Both the position numbers and the translations under genes were made by a program. Of a stretch of DNA of 64,000 bases, positions 9,595-18,005 are shown one piece after another. The DNA is from Actinomycetota bacterium (GTDB taxonomy: Bacteria; Actinomycetota; Acidimicrobiia; Acidimicrobiales; Poriferisodalaceae), in assembly GCA_014238065.1 (NCBI GenBank), contig JABABU010000026.1, forward strand, positions 118,286 through 182,285. The letters are read 5' to 3'. Under the pieces are notes generated by a model. That model made no database searches. It was not told the DNA's origin and was given only the letters and a program-made list of their open reading frames with translations. Each line of letters starts with the position of its first letter. Position 1 is the first letter of the stretch.

Positions 9595-9948
9595 TCAGTC
9601 GACGAGCTCGAACACCTTGTCTGACGGGCGTGCGATAACGGCATTGTCGCCCTTGACCAAGATCGGACGCTGCATCAGCACCGGGTGCTCGACAAGCAAC
9701 GCAACCACGTCACCAGGGGTCACGTAATCATCCGGGTCGAGCCCGAGTTCCTTGAAGTTCTTGTCGTTTCGCACCATGTCGGCCGGTTCGTTCGGAACCT
9801 TGTCCACGAGCGAGGTGAGAGTGGCCTCGTCGAGAGGGGTCTTCATGTACTCGATGACGTCGAACTCGACGCCTCGCTCGGTGAGCAACTCACGAGCGGT
9901 GTTGGCCTGGCCTCAACCAGGGTTGAAATAGAGCTGTAGTTCGGCCAT
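9595..9948 (-). CDS. arsC: ArsC-type arsenate reductase, probable selenoprotein (Sec12 = TGA)
   Basis: Read with TGA 9913-9915 as selenocysteine this is a 117-residue protein of normal ArsC length. Residue 12, normally the catalytic Cys of the NPxCSxS motif, is encoded by the TGA (context YFNPG-U-GQANTARE). The three active-site arginines known from plasmid R773 ArsC fall at exactly the canonical numbers: Arg60 (DMVR), Arg94 (LMQRPILV) and Arg107 (IARPSD). A TATGGT hexamer 7 nt before ATG 9948 fixes the start as leaderless. A 10-bp hairpin begins 15 nt after the TGA. Family role: reduction of arsenate, or a related redox function, with a thiol donor. The alternative is a Cys-to-stop mutation. 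Divergent neighbour: the MOSC gene. Confidence 0.75.
9875..9898 (-). promoter_or_regulatory. Candidate bacterial SECIS hairpin
   Basis: On the mRNA strand CGCUC-GUGAG-UUG-CUCAC-C-GAGCG forms 10 base pairs with one bulged C. The apical loop starts about 24 nt after the UGA, inside the window usual for bacterial SECIS elements, and the loop or loop-closing positions hold GUU. Seen directly in the sequence; function inferred. Confidence 0.6.
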
Positions 9949-9955
9949 GCCGATG

Positions 9956-9963
9956 ACCATACT
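9956..9963. promoter_or_regulatory. Overlapping divergent -10 boxes of arsC and the MOSC gene
   Basis: TATGGT on the minus strand (9961-9956) lies 7 nt before the arsC ATG. CATACT on the plus strand (9958-9963) lies 6 nt before the MOSC ATG at 9970. The two hexamers overlap, so both transcripts would be leaderless and compete for RNA polymerase. Confidence 0.45.
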
Positions 9964-9969
9964 GGACCC

Positions 9970-10551
9970 ATGGATTCTCGGAACACCTCGCACATCGGAA
10001 ACACGATGCATCTCACAACAGATCAGATCGAAGCCGGAATGCCGCACATCACGTCGGCGCCGAGTGATGTCGGAACCCTCGATCTCATCGTGCGACGTCC
10101 AGCCGTCGACGAACGTGAGGTGCTTGCCGAGGGCGAACTCGACCTCGAGGTCGGCCTGGCCGGCGACAGCTGGATTGCTCGTCCAAGTGACCGCATGCCA
10201 GATGATCAAGCCCACCCGGACATGCAGCTGACCATCGTCAACTCGAGATTGATCGCGCACATCTGCCCTGACGAATCACGTCGGAAGCTCGCCGGCGATC
10301 AGCTGCACGTCGACTTCGACCTCAGCGAAGAGAACCTTCCCCCGTGGACTCGGCTACAGATCGGTGAGTCGGTGGTCGTCGTCACCGATCAACCACACGC
10401 AGGATGCGCGAAATTCACCCAGCGCTTCGGCCTCGATGCCATGCGCTTCGTGAACTCAGAGATCGGCGTCGCTCACCACCTCCGCGGCATCAACGCCAAA
10501 GTCGTGGAACCGGGCACCATCCGTCAAGGCGATCAAGTCAAGAAGCTCTGA
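9970..10551 (+). CDS. MOSC domain protein
   Basis: A 193-residue stand-alone MOSC domain (the fold shared with the C-terminal domain of molybdenum cofactor sulfurases). The small-MOSC landmarks are present: WxxRPSDRxPDDQ near residue 70, IGESVVVVTDQPHAGC with the conserved Cys around residue 145, then FTQRFG and DAMRFVN. Such proteins bind or transfer sulfur-containing or metal-bound ligands; the exact reaction is unknown. The start at 9970 is set by the -10-like box 6 nt upstream; an ATG at 10006 is the alternative. It is followed after 13 bp by an SDR gene on the same strand and is divergent from the ArsC gene. Confidence 0.8.
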   Translation: MDSRNTSHIGNTMHLTTDQIEAGMPHITSAPSDVGTLDLIVRRPAVDEREVLAEGELDLEVGLAGDSWIARPSDRMPDDQAHPDMQLTIVNSRLIAHICPDESRRKLAGDQLHVDFDLSEENLPPWTRLQIGESVVVVTDQPHAGCAKFTQRFGLDAMRFVNSEIGVAHHLRGINAKVVEPGTIRQGDQVKKL

Positions 10552-10564
10552 GCGAGGCCAGCGC

Positions 10565-11338
10565 ATGCGCCTCCAGGACACCGTCAGTCTCATCACCGGA
10601 GCCGGTGCCGGCATCGGCCGTGCTTCGGCGTTGCTCTTTGCATCGGAGGGCTCCAAAGTCGTCGTTGTCGACGTCGTCGCCGATGCCGCGAACGACACCG
10701 TCGCCGAGATCAACGGGAACGGCGGCTCGGCCATCGCAGTGATGGCCGACGTATCCAACGACGGTGATGCGTCACGGATGATTACTGCGGCGGAAAGCGA
10801 GTTCGGTCGACTCGATGTCGTGTTCAACAATGCAGGGATCATGGATGCGGAGGACGCCGACGCAATCGGCACCTCGGACGAGGTCTGGAACCGCACCATG
10901 GACGTCAACCTGAAGGGCGTGTTCCTCGGCTGCAAGTACGGCATGCCTGCGTTACGTCGAGCTGGCGGCGGGTCGGTGATCAACACCGCATCGTTCGTTG
11001 CTCACGTGGGTGCGGCAACACCACAGTTGGCCTACACCGCGTCGAAAGGCGGAGTTCTCGCTCTCACCCGTGAACTCGCCGTGGTTCACGGCAGGGAGAA
11101 CATCAGGGTCAACGCGCTCTGCCCAGGACCTCTGCGGACAGAGATGTTGATGAGCTACCTCGATACCGAGGAGAAACGGCAACGACGCCTGGTCCACGTG
11201 CCGATGGCACGATTCGGCGAAGCAGCCGAAATGGCCAAGGCAGCACTCTTTCTCGCTTCGGATGATTCTTCCTACATGACCGGCGCGTCCCTGAACGTCG
11301 ACGGCGGCCTCACTGCGGCCTACGTCACACCGGAGTAG
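10565..11338 (+). CDS. SDR family oxidoreductase
   Basis: A 257-residue classical short-chain dehydrogenase/reductase: cofactor motif TGAGAGIGRA at the N-terminus, NNAGIMD near residue 90, active-site YTASKGG around residue 155, and the SYMTGASLNVDGGL ending. An Asp at the end of beta-2 (VVVVDVV) suggests NAD preference. The substrate is not deducible. It starts 13 bp after the MOSC gene, so it is probably in the same transcript. Confidence 0.88.
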   Translation: MRLQDTVSLITGAGAGIGRASALLFASEGSKVVVVDVVADAANDTVAEINGNGGSAIAVMADVSNDGDASRMITAAESEFGRLDVVFNNAGIMDAEDADAIGTSDEVWNRTMDVNLKGVFLGCKYGMPALRRAGGGSVINTASFVAHVGAATPQLAYTASKGGVLALTRELAVVHGRENIRVNALCPGPLRTEMLMSYLDTEEKRQRRLVHVPMARFGEAAEMAKAALFLASDDSSYMTGASLNVDGGLTAAYVTPE

Positions 11339-11344
11339 ATGGTC

Positions 11345-12100
11345 TCAGTACCCCATGATCGGGGGCAGGCTCGGACGGGTGGTCCGGCCGCCGTCGATGG
11401 TGATGGTCTGGCCGGTGACGAAGCTGCTTTCGTCGCCGGCGAGCCAAGCGACGACATCGCCAACGTCGGAAGTATCACCGATGTGGCCAACCGGGTGCAG
11501 CTTGGAGAGCTGGGCAATGACCTCGTCGCGGTCGGGGTGAGCATCGACATACGAGGCGTTGAGCTCAGTGTCGATCCATCCAGGTGCTACCGCGTTACAT
11601 CGCACCCCAATCGGACCGAGGTCGACAGCAGTTGCCGCCGTCAGTCCCATCACACCAGCCTTCGTCGCCGCGTACGCGGCGTGATTCGGGTTGCACGCAA
11701 AGGCCTCGATCGAGCTCACGTTCACGATCGCGCCGCGACCACGCTGCCGTAGGAGCGGTGTCGCGTGTTTCGTCATGAGGAACGGGCCGGTGAGGTTGAC
11801 AGCAACCATGGCATTCCACGATTCGGTGGCGTGTTCTTCGATGTGCTCCTCGAACATGATTCCCGCGTTGTTCACCAATACGTCGAGCCCGCCGTGGTCG
11901 CGGAGCACAGCGGCGAAGAAGGCCGCAATCGATGCCTCGGATGTGACGTCGAGTTCGTGGAAATAGACGTCGGATCCGGGATCATTGAGGTCGCCGACGA
12001 CGACCGAGGCGCCGGCGTTCGCGAGTCGATCTGCGATCGCAGCACCAATTCCCCTGGCTCCCCCTGTGACGATGGCGACCTTGCCTTCGAGTCCGGTCAT
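11345..12100 (-). CDS. SDR family oxidoreductase
   Basis: A 251-residue SDR with GGARGIGAAIA (cofactor site), NNAGIMF, the active-site pair YAATKAG with the Ser upstream (NVSSIEAF), and C-terminal SFVTGQTITIDGG. The ATG at 12100 overlaps the stop of the upstream SDR (ATGA), so the two genes form one translationally coupled unit read away from the LysR gene. It converges with the plus-strand SDR ending at 11338, with only 6 bp between. By family it is a 3-oxoacyl-ACP-reductase-like or polyol dehydrogenase; the substrate is unknown. Confidence 0.88.
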   Translation of the reverse strand: MTGLEGKVAIVTGGARGIGAAIADRLANAGASVVVGDLNDPGSDVYFHELDVTSEASIAAFFAAVLRDHGGLDVLVNNAGIMFEEHIEEHATESWNAMVAVNLTGPFLMTKHATPLLRQRGRGAIVNVSSIEAFACNPNHAAYAATKAGVMGLTAATAVDLGPIGVRCNAVAPGWIDTELNASYVDAHPDRDEVIAQLSKLHPVGHIGDTSDVGDVVAWLAGDESSFVTGQTITIDGGRTTRPSLPPIMGY

Positions 12101-12861
12101 TGGGCGACGTACCCTCCATCGATCGGGATCGCGGCCCCGACAATGTGCGCGCTGGCGTCAGAGACGAGAAACGCGATCAGCTCAGCGACCTCAGACGCAT
12201 CAGGAACACGGCCTTGCGGGATCGACGCAAGATTCGAGGCGAGGATCGCATCATCACTCAGCGGGTCGGCATCGCGACCGGACCTGAGCATCGGTGTGTC
12301 GACGGCACCGGGGCACACCGCATTGACCCTGATCCCTTCCGACGCGTGGTCGAGGGCCATGGCCTGAGTCATCAGCGTGACGGCACCCTTCGAGGCGCAG
12401 TAGGCGACCATTCCTTTCGTGCCGACCAGCCCGCAGGTGCTCGAGACGTTGACAATCGCGCCCCCACCCGTCTCCCGCATCGCCCTCACCGCAGCACGAG
12501 ACACGTTGAACGTACCTGTGACGTTCACCTTCATCACCCAGGCGAAGTCCTCGTCAGAGGTCTCGGTGGCACCGGCCCTGACGATGACCCCTGCTGCGTT
12601 GACGACAGCGTCGACGCGTCCATACTCGACGACCGTCGACACGATCAGTCTTTCCGCGAACGCAGGATCGGCAACATCGCCGAGCGATGCGCCGGCAACG
12701 CCGCCAGCATCAGTGATGGCAGCAACGACTTCTGCCGCCGCCCCCGCGTTTCGCCCGGCCACCATCACCGATGCGCCATGTGATGCCAACACTTCTGCTG
12801 TTGCCCGCCCGATCCCGGACGTGGCCCCCGTGACGACAATGACCTTTCCATCGACTTCCAT
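12097..12861 (-). CDS. SDR family oxidoreductase
   Basis: A 254-residue SDR: TGATSGIGRATA nucleotide site, NAAGVIV, NVSSTCGL with YCASKGA as the Ser-Tyr-Lys triad, and the C-terminal HIVGAAIPIDGGY. First gene of a two-SDR operon. TAGAAC lies 7 nt before its ATG at 12874-12869, as in a leaderless promoter. It is divergent from the LysR gene across a 138-bp region with an inverted repeat, so it is a probable LysR target. Substrate unknown. Confidence 0.88.
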   Translation of the reverse strand: MEVDGKVIVVTGATSGIGRATAEVLASHGASVMVAGRNAGAAAEVVAAITDAGGVAGASLGDVADPAFAERLIVSTVVEYGRVDAVVNAAGVIVRAGATETSDEDFAWVMKVNVTGTFNVSRAAVRAMRETGGGAIVNVSSTCGLVGTKGMVAYCASKGAVTLMTQAMALDHASEGIRVNAVCPGAVDTPMLRSGRDADPLSDDAILASNLASIPQGRVPDASEVAELIAFLVSDASAHIVGAAIPIDGGYVAQ

Positions 12862-12868
12862 CGGAGCG

Positions 12869-12874
12869 GTTCTA
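12869..12874 (-). promoter_or_regulatory. -10-like box of the two-SDR operon
   Basis: TAGAAC, 7 nt upstream of ATG 12861. Confidence 0.4.
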
Positions 12875-12972
12875 TCACTTCGCGCCTGTAACCGAGATCT
12901 GAACCTGTGACAGGTTTGCTAACAGGGGACTGACCCGGGTTACGAATATGTCGTCATGGGGGTAGACGATTC

Positions 12973-12989
12973 CATGACGGAGTGTCATG
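12973..12989. promoter_or_regulatory. Inverted repeat, probable LysR operator
   Basis: CATGAC-N5-GTCATG is a perfect 6-bp dyad with a 5-bp spacer, 10 nt before the LysR start codon. Its right arm overlaps the most likely -10 region of that gene, the usual arrangement for autoregulation by a LysR protein. Confidence 0.5.
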
Positions 12990-12999
12990 ATCTCCGGCG

Positions 13000-13893
13000 A
13001 TGGTCAACGCGGCTGACACCCCGGTACGCCTCGACGTCGAGTCGCTGCGCGTGTTCAGGGAAGTCGTGACATCTGATGGATTCACCGCAGCCGCCGATCG
13101 GCTCGGGATGACGCAATCGGCCGTGAGCCACAAGATCAAACGCCTCGAGGAGCGCCTCGGTATCGAGTTGATGCGGCGGGACGGATCGGGATTCACGGTC
13201 ACAGCCGACGGTCACGACCTTCTCAGCTATGCCGACGATCTCGTCAACATGCACGATGCTGCCGTCGACCATCTCCAACGGTCAGCCCTGACAGGTCAGG
13301 TGCTTCTGGGGTGTAACGAGGAAGTCGCAGCGACGGCTCTCGCCGACGTGGCGAGCCGATTTCGCAGGACGCACCCAGCAGTGCGCCTCGAGATCCGGGT
13401 TCACGACAGCGCCGTCGTTGCCGGCTGGCTCGAAGACGGCGCTGTCGACGTTGCTCTCATCCAAGTACTGGATGTCGACGACGCTCTCCGCAGCACAGAC
13501 GAGGTGTGGCGGCGCGACGACCTCCACGTCGTACACGGCGCGGCGTTCGACTTCGACGAAGCACCGTCGGTACCCATCATCAGCTTCGGCCCTCACTGCC
13601 TCTACGAACCGTCACTCATCGCTCGGCTTGACGAAGCCGGCCGGCGGTACCACCACGCCATGGAGTGTCCGAGTATCCACGGCGTCCAGGCAGCTGTGGA
13701 AGCCGGTTTGGGCGTTGCAGTACTGAACCAGCCGAACCTGACCGAACAAATGCGCGAATGGACCGCCGTCGAAGCCAGCGCACTACCGCAGGTCGCCTTC
13801 GTCCTTCGCTCGGCAACCGACCGCAAGCCCGACCTGGTCGAGGCACTCCACGAGCACCTCACCGCGGCTCTCTCCAACGGAGCATCGACATGA
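13000..13893 (+). CDS. LysR family transcriptional regulator
   Basis: A 297-residue LTTR. The winged helix-turn-helix at residues 8-66 reads FREVVTSDGFTAAADRLG, then MTQSAVSHKIKRLEERLGI and ELMRRDGSGFTVT. The effector-binding domain follows, with the LLGCNEEVAATALADV strand near residue 100. It is the first gene of the MttB/DHDPS/ALDH/oxidase/permease operon (its TGA overlaps the next ATG) and is divergent from a two-SDR operon, so it likely controls both directions. The co-inducer is probably a substrate of the downstream methylated-amine pathway (inference). Confidence 0.88.
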   Translation: MVNAADTPVRLDVESLRVFREVVTSDGFTAAADRLGMTQSAVSHKIKRLEERLGIELMRRDGSGFTVTADGHDLLSYADDLVNMHDAAVDHLQRSALTGQVLLGCNEEVAATALADVASRFRRTHPAVRLEIRVHDSAVVAGWLEDGAVDVALIQVLDVDDALRSTDEVWRRDDLHVVHGAAFDFDEAPSVPIISFGPHCLYEPSLIARLDEAGRRYHHAMECPSIHGVQAAVEAGLGVAVLNQPNLTEQMREWTAVEASALPQVAFVLRSATDRKPDLVEALHEHLTAALSNGAST

Positions 13894-15431
13894 CCGACGC
13901 CGCACCAGCAAGATCGGTCCGACGCGGGAGGGCCGCCCGCGCCGAGAAGCGCCAGGCCTACACCCAGAGATTCCTCCCCGAGTTCGAGCGCGGCATCCCG
14001 TACATGGATGCGCTCATGCCCGAACAGGTTCACATCGTGCACGACACCACGATGACCCTCCTCGAGACCACTGGTATCGAGTTCCGCGACGACGAGGCCA
14101 TCGCCATGTGGAACAAAGTCGGCGCCAACGTCGACGAATACCGCGTCCGAATCGACCGTGAGTTGCTGATGCAACTCATCTCGACCGCGCCGAGCGAGTA
14201 CACGATGGTCGGCCGGGATCCTGAGCGAACCGTGACTGTCGGAGGCCGGAAGTCGATCTTCACGCCGTCATATGGCGCCCCTTTCATCCGAGACCTCGAG
14301 GGCAGGCGCCGATCCGCGACCCTTGATGACTTCGACAACTTCGCCAGGATCGCCTACATGACGCCGTCTATGCAGATGACAGGCGGCGTGGTGTGCGAAC
14401 CGATGGACATCGCCGTTCCTCACCGTCATCTCCACATGACGCACAGCCTCATCAAACACTCGACGAAGCCGTTCATGGGTTCGGTGACCAGTCGTTCGCG
14501 GGCCGAGGACAGCCTGACCATGGCGAAGATCGTCTTCGGCGATGACTTCGTCGATCAGAACACCGTCATGACCTGTCTGGCCAATGGCAACTCGCCCCTG
14601 GTCTGGGACTCGACGATGCTCGACGCGGTCAAGGTGTACGCCGGCGCCAATCAGGCGATGCTCTTCTCGCCCTTCGTGCTCGGTGGCGCCTCGACTCCTG
14701 CATCGACCATTGGTTCCGTCGTCCAGATCAACGCGGAAGCGCTCGCCGGTGTGGCATTCAGTCAGATGGTTCGAGCCGGCGCCCCGGCGGTCTACGGGCA
14801 ATGGCTTGCCACCGTCTCGATGAAGACAGGCGCACCAATGGCCGGTACGCCGGACATCGACCACATGAACCTGCTCGTCGGTCAATTGGCCAGGCACTAC
14901 AAGCTGCCATGGCGGTGCTCTGGGATGTGCACATCGTCGAAACTGCTCGATGCGCAGGCCGGATACGAAGCCGCCCGCAACATGTTCGGCGTAGCCCTCG
15001 CAGGAGCCAACTTCGTGCTCTCGACCACCGGCTATATGGAGTCTGCTCTCTGCCAGAGCTACGCCAAGGCCGCCATCGACGGCGAGCAGGCCGAGATGTT
15101 CAGGCGCTTCGCAGAAGGCATCAATTTCGACGAACTCGACGACGCCATGGCAGCGATGGACGAGATCGAGCCCGGCGGCCACTTCCTCGGCACCGCTCAC
15201 ACGCTCGAACGGTTCGAGAAGGCATTCGCCATGCCAGAGCTCATGGACAGCGACGGCTTCGAGCAGTGGGAGGCTGCCGGAGGCGCCGACGCCGAGCAAC
15301 GCGGCAACGCCAAAGTCGTCAGGATGTTGGCCGACTACGAAGAGCCGAAACTCCCCGACGACATCGATGAGGCATTGCAGGAATTCATGGCCAAGCGGAT
15401 CGAGCAGATCCCAGAAGAACTCGAGTACTGA
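13890..15431 (+). CDS. MttB-family (non-pyrrolysine) methyltransferase
   Basis: A 513-residue member of the trimethylamine methyltransferase superfamily (COG5598). There is no in-frame amber codon; around the place where pyrrolysine lies in true MttB the sequence reads CTSSKLLDAQAGYEAARN, as in non-pyrrolysine members such as glycine betaine, proline betaine or carnitine demethylases. A TTGYMESALCQSYAKAAID segment follows. The start is the ATG overlapping the LysR stop (ATGA). By family it moves a methyl group from a quaternary amine to a corrinoid protein or, in aerobic relatives, an unknown acceptor. No corrinoid protein or methyltransferase activator is encoded in this window. Substrate inferred from the operon: a betaine. 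Confidence 0.82.
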   Translation: MTDAAPARSVRRGRAARAEKRQAYTQRFLPEFERGIPYMDALMPEQVHIVHDTTMTLLETTGIEFRDDEAIAMWNKVGANVDEYRVRIDRELLMQLISTAPSEYTMVGRDPERTVTVGGRKSIFTPSYGAPFIRDLEGRRRSATLDDFDNFARIAYMTPSMQMTGGVVCEPMDIAVPHRHLHMTHSLIKHSTKPFMGSVTSRSRAEDSLTMAKIVFGDDFVDQNTVMTCLANGNSPLVWDSTMLDAVKVYAGANQAMLFSPFVLGGASTPASTIGSVVQINAEALAGVAFSQMVRAGAPAVYGQWLATVSMKTGAPMAGTPDIDHMNLLVGQLARHYKLPWRCSGMCTSSKLLDAQAGYEAARNMFGVALAGANFVLSTTGYMESALCQSYAKAAIDGEQAEMFRRFAEGINFDELDDAMAAMDEIEPGGHFLGTAHTLERFEKAFAMPELMDSDGFEQWEAAGGADAEQRGNAKVVRMLADYEEPKLPDDIDEALQEFMAKRIEQIPEELEY

Positions 15432-15455
15432 AGCGCGAGTGAAGAGGAACTCATC

Positions 15456-16505
15456 ATGAGGAAGAAACTCAGCGGCATCTTCGCCGCCATGTGCACGCCG
15501 CTGACCGACGCCGGCGAGACCATCGACGACGGCCGCATGCGCGAACACATCGACTACCTGATCGAGGCCGGTGTGCACGGCATCGTCCTGAATGCCGGGA
15601 CCGGCGAGTTCGCCTACATGCGTCGCGAAGAGGTGCAGCACATCAACGAGGTGGGCGGCGCCCACATCGCCGGTCGCGTGCCGATCATCAGCCAACCGAG
15701 CGCCGTCGGGCTGAGTGAGACAATCGAGAAGTCGAAGGCCGCAATTGACGCCGGAGTCGATGCACTCATGGTGCTCCCGCCGTACCTCGAGAGCCCATTC
15801 GACAGGGGCATCCTCTTCCACTACGAGCAGCTGGCCAACGCCGTCGATGCCTCGATCGTGCTCTACAACATCCCAGACGCGAGTGGCATCGAGATCACAC
15901 CTGAGCTGTATCGCCGCCTGATCGCCATCGACAACATCGAATACATCAAGGACAGCGCGGGCGACATCGCCAAGCAACAGAAGCTCATCGCCATTGGTGG
16001 CGGAGTGCTCAGCGGCGCTGACCCGATCGCACCATTTGCCCTGATGGGAGGGGCGGTGGGGCTCATCTGGGGCGCGGTCAACATCATGCCCCACGAGGCT
16101 GTTCGCCTCTGGGACTTGGTGCAGAAGGGTGACTACAAGGAAGCCATGGAGCTGTGGGCCCTCATGGCGCCTACCAACCTCTTCCTCTGGGGCAACTCAC
16201 TGGACGTCGAGTACCTCGGCGGCGTGAAGGCCGCGACCGCGATGGTCGGCCATGACCTCGGAGTGTCGCGCCGTCCGCAGCCGCCGATCACCGGCGCAGG
16301 CCGGGTCGCACTACAAGCCGCACTCTCGTCGCTGCCGATCAACAAGCTCGACAGGTCACGGCTCGTACATCACGAGTGGGAAGAAGAACGGGACTGGCTC
16401 GTCCAGATGACAAAGACCGGGCATCTAGGCGGCAACACACGCCGCGGCTTCGCCACGGGGTCGCTCCCCGAAGACCGGGTACCGAAAGAAGGAGGCGAGT
16501 CATGA
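15456..16505 (+). CDS. Dihydrodipicolinate synthase family aldolase/dehydratase
   Basis: A 349-residue class I lyase of the DapA/NAL superfamily. The Schiff-base lysine is in NIEYIKDSAGD (about residue 167) and the proton-relay tyrosine in VLYNIPDASG (about 139). The usual GGTTGE loop is replaced by NAGTGEFAY, so it is not a biosynthetic DapA. A C-terminal extension of about 50 residues rich in charged and aromatic residues follows the barrel. Upstream 'gaagaggaactc' serves as ribosome site. In hydroxyproline pathways a family member deaminates/dehydrates pyrroline-4-hydroxy-2-carboxylate to 2-oxoglutarate semialdehyde. The next gene being an aldehyde dehydrogenase fits that role (inference). 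Confidence 0.82.
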   Translation: MRKKLSGIFAAMCTPLTDAGETIDDGRMREHIDYLIEAGVHGIVLNAGTGEFAYMRREEVQHINEVGGAHIAGRVPIISQPSAVGLSETIEKSKAAIDAGVDALMVLPPYLESPFDRGILFHYEQLANAVDASIVLYNIPDASGIEITPELYRRLIAIDNIEYIKDSAGDIAKQQKLIAIGGGVLSGADPIAPFALMGGAVGLIWGAVNIMPHEAVRLWDLVQKGDYKEAMELWALMAPTNLFLWGNSLDVEYLGGVKAATAMVGHDLGVSRRPQPPITGAGRVALQAALSSLPINKLDRSRLVHHEWEEERDWLVQMTKTGHLGGNTRRGFATGSLPEDRVPKEGGES

Positions 16506-17992
16506 CCTCGGCCAGCGCACAGGCTCTCATCGATGCCATTAAGCCGCCAACACAAGCCTTCATCGGCGGCCATCGCGCCGACGCTCTATCGGCAGCGACG
16601 TTCACGACATTCAACCCGGCGACCGGCCAACCTCTCGCCGAGATCGCATCGTGCGGGTCGGCCGACGTCGATGCCGCTGTGGCCGCGGCTCGGTCGGCGA
16701 TCGAGGACGGACCATGGGGACTCGCATCACCAGCCGAGCGCAAGCGGCTCATGCTTCGTTTTGCAGCCGTCGTCGAGGCGAACGCACACGAGCTGGCAAC
16801 GATCGAGACCCTCGAGTCGGGCAAGCCCATCGCCGACACCAGCGAGATCGATCTCCCGGAGACGGTGAACACGATCCGCTGGCACGCCGAAGCAGCCGAC
16901 AAGGTCAACGACCAGCTCACGCCTTCGGGCAGCGGCGTGGTGTCGATGATCGTGCGCGAGCCCATCGGCGTCGTCGGGGCCGTGCTGCCCTGGAACTTCC
17001 CGCTGCTGATGGCGGCTTGGAAGCTCGGACCGCTGCTCGCTACCGGCAACACCTGCGTCTTGAAGCCGGCCGAACAAACCTCGATGTCCACGGTGCGTCT
17101 CGCCGAACTCGCGCTCGAGGCAGGCATTCCAGGCGGCGTCATCAACGTCGTGACCGGTGATGGGCCATCTGTCGGTGAGCCGATCGGCCGCCACCCCGAC
17201 ATCGACTGTGTCACGTTCACCGGATCGACCGAGACCGGTCGCCGATTCCTCACCTATGCCGCCGAGTCGAACCTGAAACGGGTCACGCTCGAGTGCGGGG
17301 GCAAAAACCCGTTCGTCGTCATGGCCGACGCCGAGAACCTCGATGCCATCGCTGACCACATGTGTACTTCGATCTTCTGGAATGCGGGCCAGAACTGCAG
17401 CTCGAACTCGCGTCTCATCGTGCACGAGTCGCTGAAAGACGAACTGCTCGGGCTGATCCAGGAGAGGACGGGCGACTGGGCTGTTGGTGATCCGCTCGAT
17501 CACGAGGTAAAGATCGGCGCCCTCATCGAACAAGAGCATCTCGACAAGGTTTTGGGGCACATCACAGCCGCCAGTGAAGATGGGGCACAACTCGTCCGTG
17601 GCGGCAAGCAGGTGCTGGGCGACAGCGGGGGTCTCTTCGTCGAGCCGACCATCTTCGACTCAGTCACGCCAGACATGCGTCTGTTCCAGGAGGAGGTGTT
17701 CGGACCCGTGCTCGCGGTGACGACCTTCTCAAACCCGGAGGAGGGGATCGACCTCGCCAACCAGACCAGCTACGGCCTCGCTGCGTCGGTGTTCACATCG
17801 AACCTTCGGACCGCGCACCTGGCCTCACGTCGGATCAACGCCGGAACCGTCACCGTCAACTGCTACGGCGAAGGCGACGCCTCGACTCCCTTCGGTGGCT
17901 TCAACCTGTCTGGCTTCTCCGGGCGTGACAACGGGTTGGCCGCACACGACCAGTACACCGAGCAGAAGACCATCTGGATCGATCTCGCATGA
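16502..17992 (+). CDS. NAD(P)-dependent aldehyde dehydrogenase
   Basis: A 496-residue ALDH with the substrate-cofactor core VGAVLPWNFPLLMAAWKLGP, the general-base Glu in VTLECGGKNPF (about residue 265), the catalytic Cys in WNAGQNCSSNSRL (about 300), and EEVFGPVLAVTTF. It resembles betaine aldehyde, gamma-aminobutyraldehyde or 2-oxoglutarate semialdehyde dehydrogenases. The ATG overlaps the stop of the DHDPS-family gene (ATGA), so the two are translationally coupled; a semialdehyde made by that enzyme is the likely substrate (inference). Confidence 0.9.
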   Translation: MTSASAQALIDAIKPPTQAFIGGHRADALSAATFTTFNPATGQPLAEIASCGSADVDAAVAAARSAIEDGPWGLASPAERKRLMLRFAAVVEANAHELATIETLESGKPIADTSEIDLPETVNTIRWHAEAADKVNDQLTPSGSGVVSMIVREPIGVVGAVLPWNFPLLMAAWKLGPLLATGNTCVLKPAEQTSMSTVRLAELALEAGIPGGVINVVTGDGPSVGEPIGRHPDIDCVTFTGSTETGRRFLTYAAESNLKRVTLECGGKNPFVVMADAENLDAIADHMCTSIFWNAGQNCSSNSRLIVHESLKDELLGLIQERTGDWAVGDPLDHEVKIGALIEQEHLDKVLGHITAASEDGAQLVRGGKQVLGDSGGLFVEPTIFDSVTPDMRLFQEEVFGPVLAVTTFSNPEEGIDLANQTSYGLAASVFTSNLRTAHLASRRINAGTVTVNCYGEGDASTPFGGFNLSGFSGRDNGLAAHDQYTEQKTIWIDLA

Positions 17993-18005
17993 CCGAGCCA
18001 CTTCG

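Noticed and set aside
9913..10260. 115-codon minus frame ending YFNPG across the ArsC start
   Set aside because: It is the arsC N-terminus read as a stop-terminated ORF plus antisense of the MOSC gene; the TGA is better explained as Sec12.
14268..16094. 608-codon minus frame opposite the MttB and DHDPS genes
   Set aside because: Antisense shadow of GC-rich coding sequence: His/Val/Asp-rich with no domain, while the plus strand carries clear families.
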